Origin: Bacillus sp. AFS037270
GTDB taxonomy: Bacteria; Bacillota; Bacilli; Bacillales_B; DSM-18226
Direction of reading: 5' to 3'
DNA: 64,000 nucleotides
Assembly (NCBI RefSeq): GCF_002585305.1
Contig: NZ_NUNF01000021.1
Span: forward strand, 28,133 to 92,132
Each line of letters opens with the position of its first letter. Positions within the stretch are counted from its first letter, which is position 1. Shown one piece after another: positions 18,328-26,931 of this stretch. The position numbers and the translations under genes were made by a program. The notes under the pieces were generated by a model. It saw nothing but the letters and a program-made list of their open reading frames with translations, made no database searches and was not told the origin of the DNA.

Positions 18328-18717
18328 ATGAACAACATTTATGTCTTTGTGTATGGAACATTAAGAAAAAATGAAAGTAATCACTATTTATTGAAGGAGG
18401 CTACACTAATCGCCCGGAAGGCGTGGACGAGTGGACGTCTTTTTGATACAGGCCTCGGTTACCCAGCATTGAAGGAATCAATGAACGATAGAGTCTATGG
18501 TGAATTATACCTTGTATCTGATGAACAGCTTCATAGGCTAGATGAATTGGAAGATTACCGTCCAAATGATAGAAATAACTTATACAACCGCAAGAAGCAA
18601 GTTGTTTTTTATGATACTGGTAAAATAGAAGCCTATCTTTATTTTATTGCCGAACATCAGGAATCACTGTTGAAAAATCATATCGAATCAGGTGATTGGA
18701 AGCTTTACAGGTCCTAA
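18328..18717 (+). CDS. Gamma-glutamylcyclotransferase-family protein
   Basis: 129 residues with the family hallmark VFVYGTLR near the N terminus, GYPALKES, and the acidic residue in LDELEDY that acts as the general acid/base in this fold. Members release 5-oxoproline from gamma-glutamyl compounds or act on related amines. AGGAGGG lies 8 nt upstream of the ATG. The gene converges with an MFS transporter gene, separated by a shared hairpin. Confidence 0.82.
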   Translation: MNNIYVFVYGTLRKNESNHYLLKEATLIARKAWTSGRLFDTGLGYPALKESMNDRVYGELYLVSDEQLHRLDELEDYRPNDRNNLYNRKKQVVFYDTGKIEAYLYFIAEHQESLLKNHIESGDWKLYRS

Positions 18718-18732
18718 GTAAGAGTATGAAGA

Positions 18733-18753
18733 AAGCCGCCAAATTGGCGGCTT
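18733..18753. terminator. Bidirectional hairpin between convergent genes
   Basis: AAGCCGCC and its complement around AAATT. The T-rich tail (TTTCTT) is on the minus strand, for the MFS gene. Confidence 0.75.
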
Positions 18754-18758
18754 AACGA

Positions 18759-20270
18759 TTAATGCTGGACTTGTTTTTGATGCTCCATTACCTTCTTGTG
18801 TGAAGGAAGGAAGAGAGTTGCGATGAGGTTTGCGACCCCAATAAAAAACACAAGAATAAACACAAGGTGCATCCCATGGGCGAGCCCCTCATGGATCATA
18901 GTAAGGACACTTGCAGGCAGCTTATTAATGGTTTCTGAACTTAAAACGTCACTAATATTGCTTCCACCGCTCCATCCTCCGGCTGCATGTTCTTTTCCAA
19001 AAGTAATTAGTGAGTTGTTGAAAATCGTTCCAAAGACAGCAACTCCAACCGTTTGGCCAATAGACCTAGTAAAGGTGTTGGAAGCCGTTGCCGCTCCACG
19101 CATTTGCCAGCCAACCGCCGATTGAACAAGGACGGTTGTTGGGGTTGTCGCGTAACCCATCCCAAGACCAATGACAATCATAATCCCTACAAAATACCAA
19201 TACGGTGAGTCAAGTTCTACAGCCAGCAGCCATGTTCCTCCGAGGGCAATCAAAACAGCTCCAAGAATGGCCGTTAACTTAGAGCCAATTTTATACATAT
19301 ACCGACCGGCAAAAGTAGCACCCAAAGGCCATGCAATCGACATTGGCATGAGCGTAAGTCCTGAGCTCGTCGCACTGTGTCCAAGAATCGTTTGAATCCA
19401 CATAGGCAAATAAACATTCACCCCAATGAGGACAGAACTTGCTAGAAAACCGATGAAATTAGAAACAAGGATTACTGGAATCTTGAATAACGATGGAGGT
19501 AGCATCGGTTCCTTCACTTTGTTTTCAATATAACCAAAGAGCACAATAAAGATCACCGAAACAGCAAACAGTATATAAATGGCTGTCGAATTCCATGCAT
19601 ATTTCTGTCCCGGACCAGCATTTAGAAGAGCGTATAATAGCGTTGAAATTCCAATGGTAAAAGTAATCGCCCCAAGATAATCAATTTTACGGTCCTTTTT
19701 CAATTCAACTGTTTCGTGGAAGAAGACAGTGATTAATACTAGCGACACTAAACCGACCGGCAAATTAATATAGAAAATCCAACGCCAGCTGATTTGGTCC
19801 ACAAAGAATCCGCCTACTAATGGACCAAGAAGACCGGCAATTCCCCAGACTGCACTAAATACTCCCTGCATTTTGGCACGCTGTTCTCCAGGGTAGAGGT
19901 CACCAATAATCGTAAAGGTTAACGGCATGACCGCACCAGCCCCAATTCCTTGAAAGGCTCGGAACCAAATTAATTGAGTCATCGTATGAGCAGCACCTGA
20001 CAACATCGAGCCTGCCACAAATAAAATAACCCCAGTGATAAAAATTTTTTTTCGGCCGAATAAATCAGCCAATTTACCGTAAATCGGTGTCGTGACAGAA
20101 GTGGTAAGCGTATAGATGGCAAAAACCCAGCTGATTAACTTTAACCCGCTGAGGTCACTGACAATCCTCGGCATGGCGGTACTGACAACCGTGACATCAA
20201 TGGCGACTAATAGAATAGCAACCAGCATCGCAACTGTTACCATTTTACGATTTGTTGTTGTTTTTGGCAT
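18759..20270 (-). CDS. Drug:H+ antiporter, MFS DHA2 family (EmrB/QacA type)
   Basis: 503 residues, 14 predicted membrane segments. Motif D1 ([12 protein letters not shown]) lies in segment 1, motif A ([11 protein letters not shown]) in the first loop, and the segment-5 motif C region [12 protein letters not shown] is intact. Typical of proton-driven efflux of hydrophobic compounds. It is divergent from a MarR gene, with an inverted set of 18-bp palindromes in between, so control by that regulator is very likely. Start ATG 20270 has GGAGA just upstream. Ends with a short His/Gln-rich tail. Confidence 0.9.
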   Translation of the reverse strand: MPKTTTNRKMVTVAMLVAILLVAIDVTVVSTAMPRIVSDLSGLKLISWVFAIYTLTTSVTTPIYGKLADLFGRKKIFITGVILFVAGSMLSGAAHTMTQLIWFRAFQGIGAGAVMPLTFTIIGDLYPGEQRAKMQGVFSAVWGIAGLLGPLVGGFFVDQISWRWIFYINLPVGLVSLVLITVFFHETVELKKDRKIDYLGAITFTIGISTLLYALLNAGPGQKYAWNSTAIYILFAVSVIFIVLFGYIENKVKEPMLPPSLFKIPVILVSNFIGFLASSVLIGVNVYLPMWIQTILGHSATSSGLTLMPMSIAWPLGATFAGRYMYKIGSKLTAILGAVLIALGGTWLLAVELDSPYWYFVGIMIVIGLGMGYATTPTTVLVQSAVGWQMRGAATASNTFTRSIGQTVGVAVFGTIFNNSLITFGKEHAAGGWSGGSNISDVLSSETINKLPASVLTMIHEGLAHGMHLVFILVFFIGVANLIATLFLPSHKKVMEHQKQVQH

Positions 20271-20322
20271 GTTTTGTCTCCTTCATTTATAAAATAGTAG
20301 AATAAAAATATGGAAGAATCCT

Positions 20323-20384
20323 TAGTCAAGTTGTTGACTAAATTAGTTTAAGTTATCATGATAATTTAGTCAATAACTTGACTA
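20323..20384. promoter_or_regulatory. MarR operator pair between MFS and marR genes
   Basis: TAGTCAAGTTGTTGACTA (20323-20340) and TAGTCAATAACTTGACTA (20367-20384) are each imperfect palindromes and are near-exact reverse complements of each other (one difference). A 12-bp palindrome TTATCATGATAA (20353-20364) sits at the centre. A further half site TAGTCAA is at 20406. This layout covers both divergent promoters. Confidence 0.75.
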
Positions 20385-20436
20385 AATTTATCTATTTCAT
20401 TAAGATAGTCAATAATCTATGGATGCGGAGGTTTGT

Positions 20437-20868
20437 ATGGAAGAAGTAAAAACAAACATTACGTTAGATATCTTTAGGAGCTCCAATCTCTTAAGCAGAT
20501 ATGGAGCAAAGATGGTTGCAGATGTTGGACTTAATAGCATTCAGCAATGGGTGATTCTTAGAACCATTATAAATAGAGGAGAAATATCCATTGGTGAATT
20601 AAAAGAAGAAATGCTTGTAACGAAACAAAATATGACCGGGATGATCAATCGACTGCAGCAATCAAATTTAGTTACCCTATTTCAAGACCCAGAGGATAAA
20701 AGACGAACTCGAGTGAAGATAACAGAGGAAGGAATTCGTGTTTATGAGCAATTAAAATCGTTACGAAATGATTTTAATGCCCAGACTTATCATATTTATA
20801 CTGATCAAGAAATAGTGGTTTTAAGCGATTTCCTTAGCCGTCTCGTTGAGCATTTGAAAGAGGAGTAA
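20437..20868 (+). CDS. MarR-family transcriptional regulator
   Basis: 143 residues, winged helix-turn-helix. LNSIQQWVILRTI, the recognition region LKEEMLVTKQNMTGMINRLQQSNLV and the wing DPEDKRRTRVKITEEG are typical of MarR. Start at ATG 20437, 5 nt after GGAGG; an upstream in-frame ATG at 20419 has no site. Probably represses the divergent DHA2 efflux gene and itself, released by a small hydrophobic ligand. A terminator follows at 21021. Confidence 0.88.
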   Translation: MEEVKTNITLDIFRSSNLLSRYGAKMVADVGLNSIQQWVILRTIINRGEISIGELKEEMLVTKQNMTGMINRLQQSNLVTLFQDPEDKRRTRVKITEEGIRVYEQLKSLRNDFNAQTYHIYTDQEIVVLSDFLSRLVEHLKEE

Positions 20869-21196
20869 TGTTATCAAGGTAAACCCATTTTTATTTTTTC
20901 TCTTTATTTAGTTAGTTATTCGTTTCTTTTCATCAAACATGCAGTGCAATGAAAAAACAGTGTTCTAACTGGGAAGCCACGCAGTAACATATACGATATC
21001 CGCTTATTCTTATTCATTCCAAGCCCCTTTCCATGGGGCTTTTATTTTTTTACATGCCACCCCAAATATTTAAGAGAACGGTCCGCAAGCTATGTTTAAT
21101 CAAAAAACTCTTTGTCTAAAATAGTTTATTGAATGTTCTATTATATTTCCTTCTTAGAATCATTTCTTATCAAAACTCGAGGGTGGCAATAAAAGA
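20869..21196. other. Intergenic region before the germination gene
   Basis: Holds the marR terminator (21021-21047). Otherwise AT-rich; a forespore promoter for the next gene is expected, but I could not identify one with confidence. Confidence 0.4.
21021..21047 (+). terminator. Rho-independent terminator
   Basis: AAGCCCC at 21021-21027 pairs with GGGGCTT at 21035-21041, followed by a T-rich run. Confidence 0.85.
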
Positions 21197-22330
21197 ATGA
21201 TTCAAATCACCAAAATTCAATTATTTATGCTCATTATGTTATTTGAAGTAGGAAGCACAACCCTTTTTGCGCTTGGAATCGATGCTAAACAGGATGCTTG
21301 GCTGGTTGTTTTACTAGCTTTCTTTATCGGAACAGGTCTGATATGGGTATTTACACAAATCCCAAGAATTTGTCCTGATCAAAATTTTTCCGAAATTCTA
21401 AATGCGGCAGTAGGAAGAAAATTAGCCATTCCTTTGTTGATTATTTACGGAGCCTATTTTTTAGACGGTGCCAGTTACAATTTTTATGAATTTGGAGCAC
21501 TGATTAAAATGACAGCGCTGCCGCAGACACCTCTTCTCGTTATCCTTTATTTTTTTATGCTGGTATCGATCTACATCCTATCGTTAGGCTTTGAAGTATT
21601 AGCAAGAACCGGTGAAATTTTATTGCCAGTCTTTATTATTTTTCTAATTACCATCTATATTTTCACCATGTTTTCGGGTCAATTTGATATAACTGGATTA
21701 CTTCCTATTTTAGGAAATGGAATTAAACCGCTTTTAGGGAAAACCTTATTCGACGTTGTGTTTTTCCCTTTTGGTGAGCTCGTCGTTTTTATCATGTTTT
21801 GGCATTTTGTCAATAAGCAGGAAGGCATACGGAAAATTACCTTTCTAGCTGTGACGTTTTCAACATTCTTAATCATCTTTTCACTCATTATCGTGCTTGC
21901 TACTTTGGGGCCAGATCTTACAGGGAATACTGAAATTCCATTATTGCAAACAATCCTATCTATTAACATCGCTGACTTCTTCACTAATTTAGACTTATTA
22001 GCCGTTTTAATCATGTTTATCGGCGGCTTTTACAAAATGAGTTTGCATTTTTACGGCGGTGTCCTTGCTATTATCTGGATATTTAAAATCAAAAATATAA
22101 GATGGGTGATTCTTGTTTTAGGACTAATCTTCCCAATTTACAGTAATATGCGATTTGAAAATATGGCCTATCACCGGTGGCTCGGTTTTACGGTCCACAC
22201 GAAAGTAATGGCCATGATCAACCTTATGAGCTTATTATTATTAATTGTTATTTATCTAAAGAAAAAAGTGATGATCTCAAAAAAGAGGAGAAAGAGTGAT
22301 GGTAATCCTTCAATTAATCAGGAAAGCTGA
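21197..22330 (+). CDS. GerAB-family spore germination transporter-like subunit
   Basis: 377-residue integral membrane protein with about ten membrane segments, of the GerAB/amino acid permease-like family (B subunit of germinant receptors, located in the spore inner membrane and involved in nutrient sensing). Start motif ITKIQLFMLIMLFEVGSTTLF and later VLARTGEILLPVF and PIYSNMRFENMAYHRW are typical. The gene is on the opposite strand to, and converges with, the A and C subunit genes, which is unusual because B normally lies in the same operon. The ribosome site is GAGGGTGG about 11 nt upstream. A 43-codon gene overlaps its 3' end. Confidence 0.88.
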   Translation: MIQITKIQLFMLIMLFEVGSTTLFALGIDAKQDAWLVVLLAFFIGTGLIWVFTQIPRICPDQNFSEILNAAVGRKLAIPLLIIYGAYFLDGASYNFYEFGALIKMTALPQTPLLVILYFFMLVSIYILSLGFEVLARTGEILLPVFIIFLITIYIFTMFSGQFDITGLLPILGNGIKPLLGKTLFDVVFFPFGELVVFIMFWHFVNKQEGIRKITFLAVTFSTFLIIFSLIIVLATLGPDLTGNTEIPLLQTILSINIADFFTNLDLLAVLIMFIGGFYKMSLHFYGGVLAIIWIFKIKNIRWVILVLGLIFPIYSNMRFENMAYHRWLGFTVHTKVMAMINLMSLLLLIVIYLKKKVMISKKRRKSDGNPSINQES

Positions 22331-22430
22331 TCTATTAAGTAACTTCATATTAATCGGAAGTTCCATGTTTATTATGATCTTTCTCCTGTTGATTGCTTTC
22401 CATCTGTTTACGTTAATGTTCAGGCGTTAA
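22299..22430 (+). CDS. Single-span small membrane protein at the ger locus (43 residues)
   Basis: Short frame starting at ATG 22299, 8 nt after AAGAGGAG and overlapping the end of the GerAB-like gene by 32 nt in another frame. Encodes a basic N-terminal part (IRKADLLSN) and one ~25-residue hydrophobic segment (FILIGSSMFIMIFLLLIAFH), ending Met-Phe-Arg-Arg. Small membrane proteins (D subunits, usually with two segments) are known to be encoded with germinant receptors and to modulate their activity; this could be a shorter example. Its stop overlaps the stop of the convergent GerC gene by 4 nt. Support is position, ribosome site and composition only. Confidence 0.6.
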   Translation: MVILQLIRKADLLSNFILIGSSMFIMIFLLLIAFHLFTLMFRR

Positions 22431-23593
22431 TTTTTGGCTTGGAATGGTCCCCGCATTAACCCGGAAGAATTGATTTTAAAATGAACATTTACTGTATAGG
22501 GGACTTCAGCAAACCGCTCATTCCAATCATTTTTTACTTGATTCCATACCTTTGGTTCTTCTTTGTTTAAAGCTCTTCCAAAACCAAAAATATCAGAATG
22601 GAATTCTTTTTGCGACTTTTCTATTGCTAATTTGATATATTTTTCAATTTGCTTGTTCATTTTTTCTTCTGTCTTCTTCATATGTTCAAGTTTTCTTGTA
22701 TTGTCTTCAAGTGGTGTCATAACTTCCTGTTCGGCGATAATCCCTTCACCTTCAACGTTAATGGTAAAAGTGATGTCATTTCCTTTTACTGTTGGTTTTA
22801 TGGTTGTATCGGCCTTTTTCACTTCAACCGATTCATAGCGGTCTTCATTTACAGGGGAGGGGATGGATACCGCTCCCGATTCTACTTCACTTTTGCACCA
22901 TCGATAGCCGATTGTTTCACGTTCATTTAAATAGCCAATTAATTTATCCTTATTAAAAACAGCTCCGCCGGACAATTTTACATGTTTTTTTGAAAATTTG
23001 TCTTTTTCAAATTCTAACACCCCAACTACGGGTTCAATTCCGCTTCCGATCGACTCTTTATAAAAATTAAGCAGATTGATTTTAGTTGCTTTTAACTGAA
23101 ATTTCGTATCTTCAATCATATCTTTTAATCGTAATGCAGGGATGGGTTCGATTCCCCCTGTATCTGATTCCAAAATTTCTCTTGCTTGTGCATTCTTTGC
23201 TATACATACGAACACATAGCCCCGGATTTCTTTCCCTCGCTGAAAAAAGTCAAGAACTGGCAACAGACCTTCTTTTGCCAAGTCTTCACCGATTAGAATG
23301 ACTTTATTGTGAGCATAAAATCCTTTACGGTCGAATTCCAAATTGGATTTCCTTATGGCTTCAAAGATGGTCTTTCCCGTTGTAACTACTTTTTCAACGG
23401 GCTTTTCGGTACTGGGCGATTGTGTACTTAGTGCCTCCGGTCTTAACATTTGAGTGGAAACAATAAATTCCCCGGATTCCGGATCTTTATCAACGGCAAT
23501 ACCCATTACGATTCCCAGTTTCTTTAATTCAGTCCGGTCCCAGCAACCTGTCAATAGCAATAAGCAAGTACAACAGATAACCGCCTTTTTCAC
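22427..23593 (-). CDS. Ger(x)C-family germination lipoprotein
   Basis: 388 residues. Lipoprotein signal with lipobox LLTGC (Cys 17) followed by WDRTEL, the typical start of GerC proteins, the C subunit of nutrient germinant receptors anchored to the outer face of the spore inner membrane. Conserved features VDKDPESGEFIVSTQML and FEAIRKSNLEFDRKGFYAHNK and ALRLKDMIED are visible, as is a C-terminal region of coiled charged helices. Its ATG overlaps the stop of the GerA-type gene by 4 nt, so the two form one operon. Confidence 0.92.
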   Translation of the reverse strand: MKKAVICCTCLLLLTGCWDRTELKKLGIVMGIAVDKDPESGEFIVSTQMLRPEALSTQSPSTEKPVEKVVTTGKTIFEAIRKSNLEFDRKGFYAHNKVILIGEDLAKEGLLPVLDFFQRGKEIRGYVFVCIAKNAQAREILESDTGGIEPIPALRLKDMIEDTKFQLKATKINLLNFYKESIGSGIEPVVGVLEFEKDKFSKKHVKLSGGAVFNKDKLIGYLNERETIGYRWCKSEVESGAVSIPSPVNEDRYESVEVKKADTTIKPTVKGNDITFTINVEGEGIIAEQEVMTPLEDNTRKLEHMKKTEEKMNKQIEKYIKLAIEKSQKEFHSDIFGFGRALNKEEPKVWNQVKNDWNERFAEVPYTVNVHFKINSSGLMRGPFQAKN

Positions 23594-25188
23594 GTCTGAC
23601 CCTCTCTTTCATCCTTATTGGGAATACTAGGTTTGTTGCCAAATCCTGATCTTTTAGAATTATCCCGAGTGATGGATTGCGGCCGAGAATTAAAAAGCCA
23701 AAGGGGTAGGCGAATAATCGAATCCTTCCATTCACTCCAAATAATAGGCGCCTGTGGTGTTAAATAGGGGGTGCCAAAAGACCTGAGAGAACATAAATGG
23801 CCCAGGATTATCATAAAACCCATTAATATTCCAAATAAGCCCAACGCACCCGCTAAAATCAGCAAAAGAATTCTCGATAAAATAATCGCATCATTAAATG
23901 CAGATACCACAAACCCGGCAATCCCTGTAATGGCAATACCGATCACCATGGCCGAGCTGACCAAACCTGCTTGAACGGCTCCTTCTCCAATGACTAAGGC
24001 ACCAACAATGCTGATCGCAGAACCTACTGGCCTGGGCATCCTTACTCCTGCCTCTCTCAGAAGTTGAAAGACGATTTCCATTAACAATGTTTCAATAAAG
24101 ATAGGGAAGGGGACACGTTCTTCCCCAGCAGCCATTGTTGCCAGCAAGAGTGACGGAACCATCTCTTGATGATAGGTGGTAAGGGCGATATAAAAGGGCG
24201 TGGCCGCAACAGCAATGAATAGAGCTAATAATCTTAGTAATCGAATTAAGGAGGATAAATAAGGCCGGGAGTAGTAATCCTCTCCGACTTGTAATCCCTC
24301 TACAAATAGAAAGGGAACGGTCAAGACAAATGGTGTACCATCACAGAGTATTGCCACTCTTCCTTCCAGCAATTTTGACGCAACTTTATCAGGTTTCTCG
24401 CTATTTCCAACAGTTGGAAAAATCGACAAAGGGCTGTCTTCGATAAATTGTTCCACATATCCTGATTCCAATATGGAATCCACATTGATATGCTGCAGCC
24501 GAGTACGTACCTCTTCCACAACCTTTTCATTGGCAATCCCTTCGATGTAGCCCATTCGAATATTCGTTTTGGTTTGTTTGCCAAGCTTTATATTTTCAAA
24601 CTTTAAACGGGGGTTGTTAATTTTTCTGCGAATTAACGCAGTATTGACCTTTAACACCTCATTAAAACCTTCGCGAGATCCTCGTACACTTGATTCAGTA
24701 TCAGGCTCGGTTACATTCCTTGTTTCAAAACCTTGAGTACTCATGGCGAGTGCCGAATCAAATCCATCTATAAAAAGAACGGTTTTTCCGGTTAAAACAC
24801 TGTCAACAACTTGATCTATCTTTTTTAGCTCTTGGATATCTGCCGTGTGAAGAATCCTATTTCTTGTAATGGTAAGTAAACTGCTTTGATCAAAGTGTTG
24901 AGTTGAAAAATTGGGTTCCATTAACGGCTTTAAAATATGTAAATTTATATAATCATCATTCACTAATCCATCTAAATAACAAATGAAAACCTTATACGTC
25001 TTTTGGTTCAAAAACTCAAACTCTCTATATAGGATATCATCCGTTTTTCTAAAAATATTTTTTAATAAAGAAAGGTTTTCTGCCAAGTTTTTATCAATAT
25101 ATTCGTCAGTAGTAACAACCTGCTTATTGGGTTTAGAGGATAGATTTTGAGGAAGGATTTTCTTTAACGATTGAAATAAACTTCGCAT
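23590..25188 (-). CDS. GerA/GerKA-family germinant receptor A subunit
   Basis: 532 residues. A large N-terminal hydrophilic domain (1 to about 300, with GKTVLFIDGFDSALAMSTQGF and ESSVRGSREGFNEVLKVNTALIRRKI) and a C-terminal part with about five membrane segments (ALTTYHQEMVPSLLLATMA, PFPIFIETLLMEI, GSAISIVGALVIGEGAVQAG) match the A subunit of GerA-type receptors in the spore inner membrane. A ribosome site GAGGAA precedes ATG 25188. It is first in an A-C operon; the B-type gene faces it from the other strand. The C-terminal tail is basic. Confidence 0.93.
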   Translation of the reverse strand: MRSLFQSLKKILPQNLSSKPNKQVVTTDEYIDKNLAENLSLLKNIFRKTDDILYREFEFLNQKTYKVFICYLDGLVNDDYINLHILKPLMEPNFSTQHFDQSSLLTITRNRILHTADIQELKKIDQVVDSVLTGKTVLFIDGFDSALAMSTQGFETRNVTEPDTESSVRGSREGFNEVLKVNTALIRRKINNPRLKFENIKLGKQTKTNIRMGYIEGIANEKVVEEVRTRLQHINVDSILESGYVEQFIEDSPLSIFPTVGNSEKPDKVASKLLEGRVAILCDGTPFVLTVPFLFVEGLQVGEDYYSRPYLSSLIRLLRLLALFIAVAATPFYIALTTYHQEMVPSLLLATMAAGEERVPFPIFIETLLMEIVFQLLREAGVRMPRPVGSAISIVGALVIGEGAVQAGLVSSAMVIGIAITGIAGFVVSAFNDAIILSRILLLILAGALGLFGILMGFMIILGHLCSLRSFGTPYLTPQAPIIWSEWKDSIIRLPLWLFNSRPQSITRDNSKRSGFGNKPSIPNKDEREGQT

Positions 25189-25456
25189 TTAGTTTCCTCT
25201 TTCAGTTTTTAATGAATTCGATTCTGTTATTATTTGTAAACGGATAGAAATCATTCCTTCTGCCAACACTTGAACCGTTTGAGAAATTACCTATAACGAA
25301 GCAAAATAAATTAGCGTTGCAATTTATCAATCACATTAGACAGATAGATTTGATAGTTAGAGAAAATTATAAGGAGGACGATATGAAAAAAATTAATATG
25401 AAAACATTTCATCCATCTATACGGAAACTTCTTTCCTTTGCCACCTCAGATTTAGC

Positions 25457-25810
25457 GGAGCACTTGGTGGGATAGTAGGACTCCTTGGTGCCATAGGTGC
25501 CCTCGATATACCAGGTATCGGACCGGCTGGACCAATAGCTGCTACCCTGGCTTGGGCAGCTGCCGGAGCAAGAGTAGGTGGTTTGGCAGGAGTTTTAAAT
25601 GGATTAGGAATTCCTGAAGAAAAGGCTGAACGTTACGAAGGCTATGTAAAAGAAGGTAAATTCATTGTTGTGGTGGAACGCAGACAAAAGCGTCTAGGAG
25701 AAGGGCAACGAGTGGATAACAGTGTAAACCAAAACGATACTGACGGAAGCATTAGATCAAATGTTCCATACAATACTCCGGTCACTTCTTTGAATCAAAC
25801 GACGAATTAA
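25457..25810 (+). pseudogene. Decayed copy of the YflT-type general stress gene
   Basis: The sequence from 25457 aligns with 16070-16430 of the intact stress gene, including GGALGG-, IPGIGP-, GIPEEKAERYEGYVKEGKF- and NTPVTSLNQT-coding parts, with a 9-bp deletion and many substitutions. The N-terminal YflT domain is missing. A good site (AAGGAGG) and ATG exist at 25383, but that frame encodes only 30 unrelated residues before TAG and is out of phase with the homologous part. The downstream terminator is duplicated too. Confidence 0.8.
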
Positions 25811-25843
25811 GACAACAAAAGAGAATTTTAATGATTGAAAGTG

Positions 25844-25883
25844 AAAAGGGTACTGTCTTCAAGTGGAGACGGAACCCTTTTTC
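25844..25883 (+). terminator. Duplicated terminator of the stress gene copy
   Basis: Same stem-loop as 16465-16503 with one substitution in the stem (GGTACC to GGAACC), followed by TTTTT. Confidence 0.8.
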
Positions 25884-25990
25884 ATTTGATCTAGCGCAGG
25901 ATACTAACTTGGTTTTCTTGATTTATTTTGTAGTATACTATACGAAACACTGTGATTTAATGACCGTTTATGAGGAAAAAAGGATGGTGT

Positions 25991-26584
25991 ATGATGGAAA
26001 AGCAGCTTCCACCCGGCCAATTTGAAACAGAAAAATGGCCAATACTGCACAAAGGGGATATCCCCGTGTTTAATAAAACCTATTGGAATTTCAGACTTTT
26101 TGGAGAGTTAAAAGAAGAAAAGATCTTATCGTATAAAGAAATCATGGCGCTTCCGAAGACCATCTCAACCGTTAACATGCATTGTGTAACTACCTGGTCT
26201 AAATTTGATACCACTTTTGAAGGCATTGCCCTTAGAGAGTTATTAAAATTTGTGGAAATCGATGAACAGGTTAAATACATTAAAATTTACGGTTACTATA
26301 ATGGAGATAGATTTGGTTATTCTGCCAACTTGCCGCTCGAGCCTTTACTAGGGGACGATTCTTTGTTTGTCTACCGTTGGAAGGATCAACATCATGATTG
26401 GCAGGATATCGATCCAAAACATGGTTATCCATTAAGGTTTATTCCGCCAGAAACATTTTATCTTTGGAAAGGCTCCAAATGGGTGTCAGGGATTGAGTTT
26501 ATGAAGGAAGATGAGGCAGGCTTTTGGGAAGAGTTTGGCTATTCGATGACAGCCAATCCATTTAAAGAAGAACGGTACCGTTAG
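25991..26584 (+). CDS. Sulfite-oxidase-like molybdopterin-dependent oxidoreductase (YuiH-like)
   Basis: 197 residues with the single Mo-pterin domain of the sulfite oxidase family. The Cys in NMHCVTTWSKFD (near residue 58) is the expected molybdenum ligand; FEGIALRELL, GYSANLPLEPLL, HGYPLRFIPPE and the terminal KWVSGIEFM are family features. No signal peptide, so cytoplasmic, like B. subtilis YuiH, whose substrate is not known. ATG 25991 follows AAAAAGGA at 7 nt; ATG 25994 is adjacent. Single gene, with a hairpin after it. Confidence 0.88.
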   Translation: MMEKQLPPGQFETEKWPILHKGDIPVFNKTYWNFRLFGELKEEKILSYKEIMALPKTISTVNMHCVTTWSKFDTTFEGIALRELLKFVEIDEQVKYIKIYGYYNGDRFGYSANLPLEPLLGDDSLFVYRWKDQHHDWQDIDPKHGYPLRFIPPETFYLWKGSKWVSGIEFMKEDEAGFWEEFGYSMTANPFKEERYR

Positions 26585-26706
26585 CAATAAATCACCTAAA
26601 AATATTCCTAATCCCAGTAGTAAAATTTAGGTTAGTAATAGATACGTTAATCCTTCCTGGATTAACGCACTAGTTCTTGAAAGTTAGTTAGCCGTTACTC
26701 TTCTAT

Positions 26707-26735
26707 AAAACTCTGAAATATGTAGTCAGAGTTTT
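26707..26735 (+). terminator. Stem-loop after the sulfite-oxidase-like gene
   Basis: Perfect 10-bp stem (AAAACTCTGA and complement) with a 9-nt loop, followed by TAATTC. Another perfect 9-bp hairpin without T run is at 26645-26667. Confidence 0.55.
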
Positions 26736-26780
26736 AATTCCTAGCCGTCTAAAGTAACTAGATAACATCTTCTCTATAGG

Positions 26781-26870
26781 GACTTCACGAAAAAAGCAGG
26801 TAATGGCTGATAATAGTTCATTTACCTGCTTTCTTTTATGGAAAAAATGGAACCTACAAGACGCTAAGTC
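26781..26870. repeat. Dispersed intergenic repeat, copy 2
   Basis: Aligns with 5219-5310: GACTTCA, GCAGGTAATGG, TTTACCTGC with T-rich run, and GGAACCTACAAGAC. Lies directly upstream of the gene at 26932. Confidence 0.6.
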
Positions 26871-26931
26871 ATGGAAAACGAACCTTGGAATGCTCCTGTG
26901 GATTCGTACATAAATCTATATGGAGACTAAT

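Noticed and set aside
22563..22930. Plus-strand frames opposite the GerC-type gene
   Set aside because: Hydrophobic antisense shadows with no ribosome site, inside a well supported minus-strand gene.
25383..25475. Independent small gene with AAGGAGG site
   Set aside because: It encodes 30 residues of no recognisable type and ends where the decayed stress-gene homology begins; it is more likely the remnant start of a broken gene.
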